A stretch of DNA of 23,438 nucleotides from a virus. The first letter of the stretch is position 1, and every line of letters begins with the position of its first letter. The notes under the pieces were generated by a model. It saw nothing but the letters and a program-made list of their open reading frames with translations, had not been told where the DNA came from and searched no databases. The DNA lies in IMG/VR virus record IMGVR_UViG_3300032240_000037, positions 1 to 23,438 of that record. One strand, given 5' to 3'. Both the position numbers and the translations under genes were made by a program. Of this stretch, positions 16,289-22,793 are shown piece after piece.

Positions 16289-16477
16289 TTACGCCGGGTT
16301 ATTCGTCGTAGCCGCCATCAGTCCGCTGCCGAGCACGAGCGTTACGGCCTGCCCGACTTGATCGATCTGCATACCAAGGGCAGGCGCACCTGCCACACCC
16401 GCGATAAGTGCGAGGCCGGTGTAGGTCGATTTCTCATGGGCGCGCTGGCCGATCCACTTCAGAGCCTTCTTAAACAT
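16289..16477 (-). CDS. Small holin-like membrane protein beside the endolysin
   Basis: This is a 62-aa protein. The ORF is open further upstream, but the AAGGA SD at 16486..16490 lies 8 nt before the ATG at 16477; the ATG at 16483, which overlaps the endolysin stop as ATGA, is only 2 nt from it. The N-terminus is basic and amphipathic (MFKKALKWIGQRAHEK). Two hydrophobic segments follow (about 19-36 and 41-57) separated by a short polar turn, giving a membrane hairpin. Placement directly after the M15 endolysin supports a holin or lysis-accessory role. It matches no named holin class that I can confirm, so the call rests on topology and context. Confidence 0.6.
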   Translation of the reverse strand: MFKKALKWIGQRAHEKSTYTGLALIAGVAGAPALGMQIDQVGQAVTLVLGSGLMAATTNNPA

Positions 16478-16490
16478 GGTCATTTTCCTT
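16478..16490 (-). promoter_or_regulatory. Ribosome binding site deciding the holin-like start
   Basis: Minus-strand AAGGA at 16486..16490 sits inside the last codons of the endolysin gene, 8 nt before the ATG at 16477. The competing ATG at 16483 is too close for normal initiation. Two closely spaced starts are reminiscent of dual-start holins, but here the upstream product would gain only Met-Thr. Confidence 0.5.
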
Positions 16491-16881
16491 TCGGGTATTG
16501 CTTCCAAGGCAGTTCCCAATGCGGGCCATCCTTGAAAGTACGCCAATCACCGCCCCACTGGATCGGGACGTTCTCGGCCTTTGCTGCGTCCTTCACGACT
16601 GCAGCAAACTGATGGTAGAGTGGCCAATCCCAGCGAACGGTACCGCCGATCATGGGCGCGAGATCGACGGCGTGACCAGTGACATGCCGAGACCGCGTGG
16701 GGTCTTTAAGGCTGGACGCACCTGCCGCGATAAGCTGCTTCTGCCGGTCCAGTGTGCGAAGCCCTTCCAGCACTGTGAAGTCGAGCGACGACATGGTAGC
16801 GGCCTTCTTGACGACACGGACCAAGTCGGGGTGGACGCCTTCAAGGCGTGAGAGCGAGCGTTGTCCTAGCACGATAGACAT
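16480..16881 (-). CDS. Endolysin, M15C-type L-alanyl-D-glutamate peptidase
   Basis: This 133-aa protein carries the complete M15C zinc-peptidase signature. SRHVTGHAVDL supplies H66 and D73 as zinc ligands. The C-terminal WGGDWRTFKDGPHWEL supplies D118 as the likely catalytic acid and H121 as the third ligand. The family, of which the T5 endolysin is the reference, cleaves the L-Ala-D-Glu bond of peptidoglycan; 130-140 aa is the usual length. There is no signal peptide, so export needs a holin, and a small membrane protein follows immediately. The start overlaps the upstream stop as TAATG. It is separate from the larger M15-domain virion protein at 7594..9522, so the phage encodes two peptidases of this fold with probably different timing. 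Confidence 0.93.
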   Translation of the reverse strand: MSIVLGQRSLSRLEGVHPDLVRVVKKAATMSSLDFTVLEGLRTLDRQKQLIAAGASSLKDPTRSRHVTGHAVDLAPMIGGTVRWDWPLYHQFAAVVKDAAKAENVPIQWGGDWRTFKDGPHWELPWKQYPKGK

Positions 16882-17354
16882 TATGCAATCCTAACGATAG
16901 CCGTGGTATTAGTAGCACTGGGGAACACAATCGTGAAGTCGCTCGAAGACACAGTCTTGTCCGAACCAAAATCCAACACGGCGACCGCAGGGTTCGTCAG
17001 TGTAGTATTTGCCGTGCCATTAGCCGAAGGGGTAGAGTTATAGATGAGCGCTCCGCGCGCTGTAAAGGTAGCATTAGTCCATGTCACGTTGCTGAAGGTC
17101 GTATACCCCGTACCCTGCGCTGTGCCATCATATGAAGCTGTGACACCTAGGTTAACAAGGGTATTACCCCCGGCTGTATAGTTGGTACCGGTAACTTCAT
17201 TAGATGCCGTGTACGCCGTGGTGTTAGCATCAAGGCTAGCTGCTGCGCTATACAGCGCGATCTTGAAGGTATCACCACTGGTAGCACGAAAGTCATGCAC
17301 GGCAAGAAGCACTTCAGCCTTGAAGCTAGTGCACATCCCCTGAACGATAGCCAT
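16881..17354 (-). CDS. Small beta-rich phage virion protein
   Basis: This 157-aa protein has an AAGGGG SD eight bases before ATG. An N-terminal helix (SFKAEVLLAVHDF) is followed by GDTFKIALYSA and then a Thr/Asn/Gly-rich beta body with TARGALIYNS and VLDFGSDKTVSSSDFTI near the end. I recognise this pattern as a family common in uncultured tailed phages, always among structural genes and usually unannotated or called minor structural. No catalytic motif or membrane segment is visible. It sits between the adaptor and the endolysin and is coupled to the latter. A decoration or minor tail role is plausible but not shown. Confidence 0.72.
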   Translation of the reverse strand: MAIVQGMCTSFKAEVLLAVHDFRATSGDTFKIALYSAAASLDANTTAYTASNEVTGTNYTAGGNTLVNLGVTASYDGTAQGTGYTTFSNVTWTNATFTARGALIYNSTPSANGTANTTLTNPAVAVLDFGSDKTVSSSDFTIVFPSATNTTAIVRIA

Positions 17355-17369
17355 ACATAAAACCCCTTG

Positions 17370-18029
17370 TTACCGGACTGGATACCGTACCTGCGTAGTG
17401 CGGTACATATCCTGCCGGTTCTTACCTTCACCCAGTTCCTTGAGCATGGCAAGCGCTTCATCGTAACGCTTCTGGTAGCCCGCGATAACGTCTGCCTCAC
17501 CCTTCATGAAGGTATAGGCTTCAAGCAGAGAGCCGTAAAGTAGGACGCTATCGAAGTTGTCACCCAGCCACGAAGTACCTGCATCCACGATAGATTGCGG
17601 GTAGTAGAAGTAATTCAGCTTCAGGCTGTACGTGGAATCAGGAGTAGGCCCCAGCAGGAACGTACTCTGATCGAGGTAGGCATAGTGTGTCGGCGTACCG
17701 GTACTAGTAGGCGACGGGAATGCTTCCCGAATAAAGTTTACGTCCTTATTCAGGAGGTAGTTGTAGTTCCCGCTTGCATCCACAAGCGCGAGAGAGAAGC
17801 TGGCCAGCCAGTCAGCAGGGGCACTCACAGTAGTCACGCCCGTTGCGCATGTCAGCGTGCCGTCCTTGCGGAAACTCAGCAGCTGAACCGAATTGAAGAT
17901 ACGCTGCTCTGCCTCCTTGATGAAGATATTGATCTGCGCCGTAGACGTAAGACCGCCAGCCCCCGCTGTGTCCGGGAAGTCGTTTTCGGTATACGCCTTG
18001 ATGGCGGAGACGAGAGCAGTGTAGTTCAT
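17370..18029 (-). CDS. Putative head-to-tail adaptor protein
   Basis: This 219-aa protein overlaps the stop of the upstream gene as TAATG. The N-terminus (YTALVSAIKAYTENDFP) leads into two helices with IFIKEAEQRIFNSVQL. A beta section follows (KDGTLTCATGVTTVSAPADWLASFSL, then HYAYLDQSTFLLGPTPDSTYSLKLNYFYYPQSI), and a helical C-terminus has LLYGSLLEAYTFMKGEADVI and a YQKRYDEALAMLKE helix. This layout is typical of the adaptor proteins that dock under the portal of podovirus-like phages (SU10 adaptor type). I base the assignment on motif pattern and context, and could not confirm it by profile search. It probably links the portal to the tail hub. Confidence 0.7.
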   Translation of the reverse strand: MNYTALVSAIKAYTENDFPDTAGAGGLTSTAQINIFIKEAEQRIFNSVQLLSFRKDGTLTCATGVTTVSAPADWLASFSLALVDASGNYNYLLNKDVNFIREAFPSPTSTGTPTHYAYLDQSTFLLGPTPDSTYSLKLNYFYYPQSIVDAGTSWLGDNFDSVLLYGSLLEAYTFMKGEADVIAGYQKRYDEALAMLKELGEGKNRQDMYRTTQVRYPVR

Positions 18030-18232
18030 TAGCCCATCTTCGTGCTGTTGCTATTCCCACGCGTCGTATTCTTAGTACCACGAGTACGCATGGTCTGGGT
18101 ATTAGCTACCTTGTTCGGGTAGCCGTTATTACCGAGATTGACATCGGTACCACCAGACATGGTATGTGGCTTAGCGTAGGTGCTAGCAGGACCGACCTCA
18201 TTGCCGCCCTTCTTCATGCTAAACTTAGCCAT
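18029..18232 (-). CDS. Small basic protein of unknown function
   Basis: This 67-aa protein is rich in Lys, Asn, Thr and Gly (begins MAKFSMKKGGNEVG, ends with an Asn/Ser/Thr tract). It overlaps its upstream neighbour by 8 nt and its downstream neighbour as TAATG, so it is locked into the operon. No fold or catalytic motif is visible and the chain looks disordered. It belongs to a set of short basic proteins scattered through this unit; DNA binding or a virion-internal role is a guess. Confidence 0.65.
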   Translation of the reverse strand: MAKFSMKKGGNEVGPASTYAKPHTMSGGTDVNLGNNGYPNKVANTQTMRTRGTKNTTRGNSNSTKMG

Positions 18233-18353
18233 TCTTGTTCACCTTCACTTCGTTCGTCGGTACCGTGCGTACCGGCTTCTTCTGGTTAGCAATCTTAGCC
18301 AGATTGCGACCCAGCTTCTTCATCTGCTCGTTAGTCTTACCGCCCTTAGCCAT
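18225..18353 (-). CDS. Very small basic protein (42 aa)
   Basis: Reading the minus strand from 18353 gives ATG, 41 further sense codons and TAA at 18225..18227. The product begins MAKGGKTNEQMKKLGRN and is strongly basic, with one predicted amphipathic helix. It fills what would otherwise be a gap of about 130 nt between the zinc-ribbon gene and the 67-aa gene and overlaps the latter by 8 nt. Its MAKGG opening is shared with other small proteins here (for example MAKGGVN in the 83-aa protein). Coding is likely from fit and composition; function is unknown. Confidence 0.65.
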   Translation of the reverse strand: MAKGGKTNEQMKKLGRNLAKIANQKKPVRTVPTNEVKVNKNG

Positions 18354-18362
18354 ACCTTACTC

Positions 18363-18797
18363 CTACGATTGCACAGTCACTGTGCCTATCTCACCATTAC
18401 CTATTAGCGTATTTGGGAGGTCAGGGAAAGCCAGTGGATTATTAAGCCCCACAGGAGCCCACCCCCACTGGATGACACGACTACCATCAGAAGGCTGACC
18501 GAAGGCTAGCGTATTAGTAGCTGGCACTTCGCCATGGGTCTTTATCTTAAGCCCAGTCAGACCCGCCTGCCAATAACTGACATCAGGGCGCGGATTACGT
18601 AGTGCCTGCGGGTCATCGACCGGATACATACCGATCTGAAGCTGCGGCTGGTCTGGCTCCCAGCAAGACGGGCATACGAGGATATTCGTACTCTTGGTCT
18701 TAATCGTCAGCTTCTTAAGCTGCTTAAGCTTGTACCTAAAGCCGCAGCGGTCGCACTCCGCAATGGATTTTTTACCAGAGGCGAATGGATTAGGCAT
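18363..18797 (-). CDS. Zinc-ribbon phage protein
   Basis: This 144-aa protein has a GGGAGG SD five bases before ATG. The N-terminal third holds two CxxC pairs, C15/C18 (ECDRCGF) and C42/C45 (VCPSCW), separated by a basic stretch (KLKQLKKLTIKTK). This is a clear treble-clef or zinc-ribbon candidate. The C-terminal two thirds are Pro/Asn/Gly-rich beta-type sequence ending in GEIGTVTV, with QWGWAPVGLNNPLAFP. I recognise the combination from structural clusters of uncultured aquatic phages but know of no assigned function. Placement between a connector candidate and an adaptor suggests a virion or assembly role rather than transcription control. The zinc binding is well supported; the role is open. 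Confidence 0.72.
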   Translation of the reverse strand: MPNPFASGKKSIAECDRCGFRYKLKQLKKLTIKTKSTNILVCPSCWEPDQPQLQIGMYPVDDPQALRNPRPDVSYWQAGLTGLKIKTHGEVPATNTLAFGQPSDGSRVIQWGWAPVGLNNPLAFPDLPNTLIGNGEIGTVTVQS

Positions 18798-18809
18798 AGC
18801 ACCCTCCCA

Positions 18810-19526
18810 CTAAATAAACATCTGGCGCGGAGCGATCCGCAGGGGGGCCTTCTCACGATCTTCTTCGGAAGCCTGTTGCCAAGCTTCTTCGTACATAGCC
18901 TTCAGCATGGGGGTACGCTCCATGGCACCGGGAAGCTTAAGCGACAGATAGTACGCCAGCCCAGCTACCATGCAGGGGAGGAATCGGAATGGGATATCTT
19001 GCGTGTTGATACCGTTCCCAGCATCCTGAATGCGGCGAAGCCGGTAGTAGAAGAAGGTGTAGTAGTTGCTCTGGTCCGGGGCGGGCCAGACATTGATCTG
19101 CGGTGGCTTCACACCAGTAACCGGATAGGTCGCACCTGACTGGCGGTTGATCCACACCTGAATGGGACGACCCTGAGCGTTCTTGTTCGGGATCGTGATG
19201 TAGGTGTCGGCGCTGATGCGGTTGATGTTGATATCAAGCTGGTTCGAAGTCGTACCCGCATTTGTACGGATAACGTGTTCCATCAGGTCAATCGTATCTA
19301 CCGGCAGGTCATAGGTGATCTGCCCCTGTACCATGGAGATCGAGCCCTGCTCGATAGTCCAGAGATTGATGCCCCGGTTAGCCCACTCGATAGTCAGAAG
19401 GTTAAGGCTACGGCGGGCAGTCTTCAGGTCATAGCCTGTACGAAGCTCAGCACCACACCGCTCAAAAGCCTCTTCTACAAGGTTATTGAGATCGAGATTG
19501 AACGATGTGGTACCAGTCGTGGTCAT
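18810..19526 (-). CDS. Putative head-tail connector / tail accessory protein
   Basis: This 238-aa protein overlaps the upstream stop as ATGA. The N-terminal segment LDLNNLVEEAFERCGAEL, followed by TGYDLKTARRSLNLLTIEWANRGINLWT, is a strongly conserved signature I recognise from uncultured podovirus-like phages. A beta region follows (ITYDLPVDTIDLMEHVI, then IQVWINRQSGATYP, INVWPAPD and YTFFYYRLRRIQD), then a helical end with PCMVAGLAYYLSLKLPG and an acidic/basic helix. A helix-beta-helix layout among adaptor and hub genes resembles tail accessory factors such as P22 gp4, but the match is by architecture only. I infer a ring component between portal and tail. Confidence 0.65.
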   Translation of the reverse strand: MTTTGTTSFNLDLNNLVEEAFERCGAELRTGYDLKTARRSLNLLTIEWANRGINLWTIEQGSISMVQGQITYDLPVDTIDLMEHVIRTNAGTTSNQLDININRISADTYITIPNKNAQGRPIQVWINRQSGATYPVTGVKPPQINVWPAPDQSNYYTFFYYRLRRIQDAGNGINTQDIPFRFLPCMVAGLAYYLSLKLPGAMERTPMLKAMYEEAWQQASEEDREKAPLRIAPRQMFI

Positions 19527-19921
19527 CTAAAGCTCGCTGTCTTCTTGGCTATGGTCTTAGGCTGCTTGACGAACTGCTTGCCCGCCTTCGTACCTTCACG
19601 CTTAGCCTTGGTTGTAGCAGCATATTCAGAGGATGTCAGGGCCTGCCGTGCTTTCTTCGGAAGGTAGCGTTCGCCAGTAGCTTTGGCCCCCTGCGTAGAC
19701 GGCTTACCCGACTTGGTACCCCAGTCCTCCTTAGTCCATTTAGACAGGGATTTCTGGGCTTCAGTCTTCGGGCCGCTATATCCACCACCAGACTTCTTGT
19801 ATCGCTGAGTAGCAAGCTGAGCCTTACGCGCAGACCATTGGCCTGCGTTGCCGCCCTTAGTTCCGGCTTTCACACTGGCGACAATGCGCTTCCACTTGCC
19901 CTCATCAGTGTGCCCAGCCAT
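19523..19921 (-). CDS. Lys-rich DUF5872-like protein
   Basis: This 132-aa protein is strongly basic and rich in Lys, Gly, Ser and Thr. The segment KWTKEDWGTKSGKPS followed by GERYLPKKARQAL closely resembles the DUF5872 signature found in phage and large-virus proteins. The N-terminus has WKRIVASVKAGTKGGNAGQW, another recurrent element in small phage proteins. There is no membrane segment or catalytic motif. It lies among the head-tail connector and low-complexity genes. Its charge suggests nucleic-acid contact, for example as a packaged DNA-condensing protein, but that is inference. Confidence 0.7.
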   Translation of the reverse strand: MAGHTDEGKWKRIVASVKAGTKGGNAGQWSARKAQLATQRYKKSGGGYSGPKTEAQKSLSKWTKEDWGTKSGKPSTQGAKATGERYLPKKARQALTSSEYAATTKAKREGTKAGKQFVKQPKTIAKKTASFR

Positions 19922-19932
19922 CTTACCTACCC

Positions 19933-20595
19933 TTACCTGAAGTTGCTGTATTGCCCATGCATAAACTCAGGGCCACCGCCGCCACGCTGTATATTGCGCA
20001 TAACCTGCATGCGCGGGCTTTCTGGCATAACCTGCTGAACCATAGGGGCCTGAGGCATATGCGGGGGAATCTGCGGCATATACTGCATATATCCGGGTAC
20101 CTGCGGCGGGTGCATACCCTGCATCTGCTGCATTTGTTGAGCAAACTGCGGGTTAGCCTGCTGAAAGAACTGCGGGTTTAGTTGCTGAGCAAACTGATTG
20201 GGCTGCTGTGTTGGCTGCATACTCTGCATCAATGCCGACTGGGTTGGCTGTTGCTGGTTAGGCATACCGCCAAGATGAGTAACTGCCTGCGGGTTAGGCG
20301 TACCACGCATATACTCTGGTACACCCAGCGCGGCAGCCATAGCATCATCCTGCGGATTGTGCATATATCCGGGTACCTGCGGGGGCACTGACTGAGGCAT
20401 ATTAAGATTTGGGGGTGCTGCGGACTGCCCAAAACCCCCTGCCTGCGGATGCATACCCTGCATACTCTGCATCAATGCCGACTGGGTTGGCTGCTGCTGG
20501 TTAGGCATACCACCAAGCGGAAGCGCACCTAGACCCTGAGACTGGGGTTGGGCTTGCATTAGCGACTGGCTACCAGTGCCGAGAGTAGGGAACAT
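19933..20595 (-). CDS. Met/Gln/Pro-rich repeat protein
   Basis: This 220-aa protein starts at ATG 20595 with TAAGG five bases upstream; a GTG at 20601 is an alternative two codons longer. The chain is almost entirely low complexity and made of two imperfect copies of one unit. GGMPNQQQPTQSALMQSMQ occurs twice, PQVPGYM twice and QGMHP twice, and the C-terminal half is dominated by QQ/PQF/QM elements. There is no globular domain, signal peptide or catalytic motif. It ends in a short basic segment with RGGGGPEFMHGQY. An intrinsically disordered assembly or scaffold protein is possible, but the function is unknown. Confidence 0.65.
   Translation of the reverse strand: MFPTLGTGSQSLMQAQPQSQGLGALPLGGMPNQQQPTQSALMQSMQGMHPQAGGFGQSAAPPNLNMPQSVPPQVPGYMHNPQDDAMAAALGVPEYMRGTPNPQAVTHLGGMPNQQQPTQSALMQSMQPTQQPNQFAQQLNPQFFQQANPQFAQQMQQMQGMHPPQVPGYMQYMPQIPPHMPQAPMVQQVMPESPRMQVMRNIQRGGGGPEFMHGQYSNFR
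20084..20382. repeat. Dispersed short direct repeats, 23 bp (20084..20106 and 20360..20382)
   Basis: Two identical 23-bp copies encode the PQVPGYM element of the repeat protein on the minus strand. Their spacing (276 bp) differs from that of the longer repeat in the same gene (243 bp). The underlying duplication has therefore been remodelled by insertion or deletion of about 33 bp, an in-frame change. Confidence 0.75.
20218..20517. repeat. 57-bp direct repeat, copies 20218..20274 and 20461..20517
   Basis: The copies differ at two positions that I can see (C/T within the Gln codons, and A/G in CACCAAG versus CGCCAAG). They lie 243 bp apart within one ORF and preserve frame. This is an intragenic duplication, not a CRISPR array or terminal repeat. 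Confidence 0.8.
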
Positions 20596-20602
20596 TGCCA
20601 CC

Positions 20603-20854
20603 TTACTTACCCTTCTTCATACCCTTGAGCAGTTCAGCAAACCGTGCGCGCTGACCAAGCTTACCGGGGGCCTTAGCAGCCTTAGCGAGCTTTTTGGCCG
20701 GGATCGGCTCACCCTTCTTGGCACCAAGCTCAGCGCGCAGGGCACCGGGCTTCTTGATCGCCTTCTGGATAAAGTTTACACCACCCTTGGCCATACCCAC
20801 CTTCGTGGGCATTTTGGACTTTTTCATATCACCCATACCTCGGCTCGGTCGCAT
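20603..20854 (-). CDS. Small highly basic conserved phage protein
   Basis: This 83-aa protein has the strongest SD in the window (AAGGAGA, six bases before ATG), which overlaps the upstream stop. It is very rich in Lys and Ala. The C-terminal 50 residues (KKPGALRAELGAKKGEPIP, then KKLAKAAKAPGKLGQRARFAELLKGM) form a pattern I recognise as widespread in uncultured phages and some prophages, where it has no assigned function. It probably folds as a small helical bundle. Strong initiation suggests an abundant product, consistent with a DNA-binding or virion-internal protein; that is inferred. No membrane segment is seen. Confidence 0.75.
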   Translation of the reverse strand: MRPSRGMGDMKKSKMPTKVGMAKGGVNFIQKAIKKPGALRAELGAKKGEPIPAKKLAKAAKAPGKLGQRARFAELLKGMKKGK

Positions 20855-20860
20855 AGTTAA

Positions 20861-20867
20861 TCTCCTT
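20861..20867 (-). promoter_or_regulatory. Strong Shine-Dalgarno for the 83-aa basic protein
   Basis: Minus-strand AAGGAGA is separated by six bases from ATG 20854 and overlaps the TAA of the preceding gene. It is the closest match to a consensus SD in the window and fixes the start. Confidence 0.8.
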
Positions 20868-21099
20868 ATGCCCAGACACGCGAAGGTGTGACTGGTACGA
20901 TAATGTACTTGTCGAAGGGCGTGGTGTCGATCTCTTCCAGCACGCGCAGATTGGCATGGTAGCCTCTGATACCCTCGATCTTGCCAATGCGGTCCAGCAG
21001 CACGTTAGGTGAGACAGGATTGCCATCATCATCCAGCAGTGCGCCAAGCGCCCTGTCCAGATACGTCTGGCTTGAGGCCTTAAGGTAGTAGTCGGTCAT
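20866..21099 (-). CDS. Small phage protein, tail/fibre associated
   Basis: This 77-aa protein overlaps the stop of the lectin-like gene as ATGA. It begins MTDYYLKA and ends PVTPSRVWA, with GYHANLRVLEE in the middle. The combination YHxNLR plus a terminal P-x-RVWA recurs in small proteins beside tail-fibre genes of phages and prophages, whose function is not known to me. It is acidic in the first half and has no membrane segment. The tight coupling to the 455-aa fibre/spike gene suggests it is an accessory of that protein. Confidence 0.7.
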   Translation of the reverse strand: MTDYYLKASSQTYLDRALGALLDDDGNPVSPNVLLDRIGKIEGIRGYHANLRVLEEIDTTPFDKYIIVPVTPSRVWA

Positions 21100-22463
21100 G
21101 TCGTCAGGGCCTGTAGCTGTGCATCTGGCAGGCGAATGTTATAGTAACTGACAGAGCGGATATGTGTGTTGGTCACATTGACCGCTGCGCCGCTTGGGTC
21201 AGCGCCGATATTAAACTGCGTCGGGGACACAGGAAGGGCGCCTGATGTATCCGTCACGACAGCCCCACCATCGCGCGAGGCCGAGAAGTCGTTGACTGCA
21301 TACGCGCTGGCAACAGTATTTACCACGCCGGCAGTCCCGTAGGCGCCGAGCGACAAGATGGCCTGCGCCACTGAGCCGGAGTAATACACGGCGCGCATAA
21401 GGGAGCCCCCGGCGTCATTGTCGAAGTGGAAAGAGTTCTGCCCCACAACCCCATTTGAGGCGGCAATGTATGTAGCGTACACATTGGGCGAAGTTTCATA
21501 GCTGGCCACAAAAGTCCCCTGCGCAGCGTTAAACCACGAGGAGAAGTTTGCGCCTGTCATGACAGCTACGTCTGCCGCGCGTGTAACCTGTGAGCCCGTG
21601 GTGGGGATGTAGCTGGTGGCGAATGCACCTGCTTCGAGTTGCGCGCCCCAGACGTAGATACCGTTGGCTCCGGTGCCAGTATAGGTCGGGTAGCCGCTAG
21701 TTCCTCCGACAGCTCCGGTGGCAGAAAGCCCCACACCAACCCGGTTAAAGGCAATAGTCCCCGCCACTACGGTGATCGCGCAGCGATACCACCCGTTGCC
21801 CGCTGGGGCGACCGAGGTTGAAACAATCGATATCCCAGCGCCAAGCGCAGCAGTGTTTGCGACTGCTCCAGTTGTCAGGTCAAATGAAGCCGCGGCGTAA
21901 TTATTGGCCGTTGAGTTATATAGGTTAAGAACCCCATAATTGATTCCCGCGTTTTTCAAATAAACCGTTTGAGTGAAGGTTGCGCCAGTAGTGGCGACTA
22001 CACTGCCTTGCTGAATGTAGTGTCTTCCGGAAGTAGCATCATCCAAAAGGGTATCCGCATTACTTGTGCCATCCGGCGCAGTAGCGCTGTTAGCCACAAT
22101 GGAGGACGCGACTTTTGTCCATATAACGTTGTCGAATTGGGCGGAATAAATAACTGAGTTCGTGCGCTGCTCCTCGATCAGCAGCCCCTCAGACGCGAGG
22201 GTGACAGGGTCGTATTCGAACCGGGGCACATTGATCGCCGCCGTTTGGATAAAACCGTCGATGCCGGAGAATGTCGCGGTGGATCCGCGTGTAAACGTAA
22301 TGCGCGGGTCAAGAGGAGCGCCGGCCAAGAAGTCAAGCGAGAGGGTCTGGACCCATCCGCCTGTGATGAGGCCGGGGACACCGCTCCAAAGACCAGAGAC
22401 ATTATGGTACAGTCCTGTACCCAAGACAAGACCTGAGCCGTCACTAGATAGCCCGTTAGACAT
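21096..22463 (-). CDS. Lectin-like fibre/spike protein (CBM-like plus LamG-like)
   Basis: This 455-aa protein starts in a TAATG overlap. After a Gly-rich N-terminus, residues about 45-105 hold DPRITFTRGSTATF and LLIEEQRTNSVIYS, hallmarks of phage carbohydrate-binding surface proteins. A beta-sandwich module follows (about 110-290) with YLKNAG, GNGWYRCAIT, IYVWGAQLEAGAFATSYIPT. The C-terminal region (about 295-455) ends in IRSVSYYNIRLPDAQLQAL, typical of LamG/concanavalin A-like domains. It probably binds host or environmental glycans as a head fibre or tail spike. No hydrolase residues are evident. The coding DNA is GC-richer than its neighbours (39/60 and 41/60 in two lines, against 22/60 in the gene just upstream), suggesting acquisition as a module. 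Confidence 0.78.
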   Translation of the reverse strand: MSNGLSSDGSGLVLGTGLYHNVSGLWSGVPGLITGGWVQTLSLDFLAGAPLDPRITFTRGSTATFSGIDGFIQTAAINVPRFEYDPVTLASEGLLIEEQRTNSVIYSAQFDNVIWTKVASSIVANSATAPDGTSNADTLLDDATSGRHYIQQGSVVATTGATFTQTVYLKNAGINYGVLNLYNSTANNYAAASFDLTTGAVANTAALGAGISIVSTSVAPAGNGWYRCAITVVAGTIAFNRVGVGLSATGAVGGTSGYPTYTGTGANGIYVWGAQLEAGAFATSYIPTTGSQVTRAADVAVMTGANFSSWFNAAQGTFVASYETSPNVYATYIAASNGVVGQNSFHFDNDAGGSLMRAVYYSGSVAQAILSLGAYGTAGVVNTVASAYAVNDFSASRDGGAVVTDTSGALPVSPTQFNIGADPSGAAVNVTNTHIRSVSYYNIRLPDAQLQALTT

Positions 22464-22792
22464 TACGGATGTAGACCCGCCTGAATAATAGTAAGTACTG
22501 CAGAGCCAGTACCCGCAGTCTGCTGGAGACGTACCGCAGCAGGGATATAAGCATAGTTACCCTGACGGTTAACCGTCTGCGCTACCAAGTTAGCATCGGG
22601 GTGGCTAAACCAAGTCGGAGTAATTGCCGTATTAAGTACATTATCCAGTGTCTGTTGAACAGTATACGTTACTGTACCTGTTACGACTACCTGAATAGAG
22701 ACTTCAGGGCGACCATAATAATCTAGTATGAGAGCAGTCGAGTTTTTCGTACCGCCAGATGCATCTGACGTTGTTGTGGTCATAGGACGCAT
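22463..22792 (-). CDS. Small beta-rich structural protein
   Basis: This 109-aa protein starts at ATG 22792, with AAGGGG about 10 nt upstream inside the previous gene; an ATG at 22783 is an alternative. The chain is Thr/Val-rich and predicted beta, with ALILDYYGRPEVSIQVVVTGTVTYTVQQTLD, TPTWFSHPD and a C-terminal AVRLQQTAGTGSAVLTIIQAG. This looks like one beta sandwich, as in small decoration or tail-accessory proteins. The region is distinctly AT-rich (22/60 GC in line 22621). I do not recognise a named family. It is coupled to the lectin-like gene by TAATG. Confidence 0.65.
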   Translation of the reverse strand: MRPMTTTTSDASGGTKNSTALILDYYGRPEVSIQVVVTGTVTYTVQQTLDNVLNTAITPTWFSHPDANLVAQTVNRQGNYAYIPAAVRLQQTAGTGSAVLTIIQAGLHP

Positions 22793-22793
22793 A

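Noticed and set aside
20084-20517. Repeats considered as CRISPR or phage terminal/att repeats
   Set aside because: They are within an ORF, keep frame, have only two copies each and unequal spacing; they encode a duplicated peptide unit.
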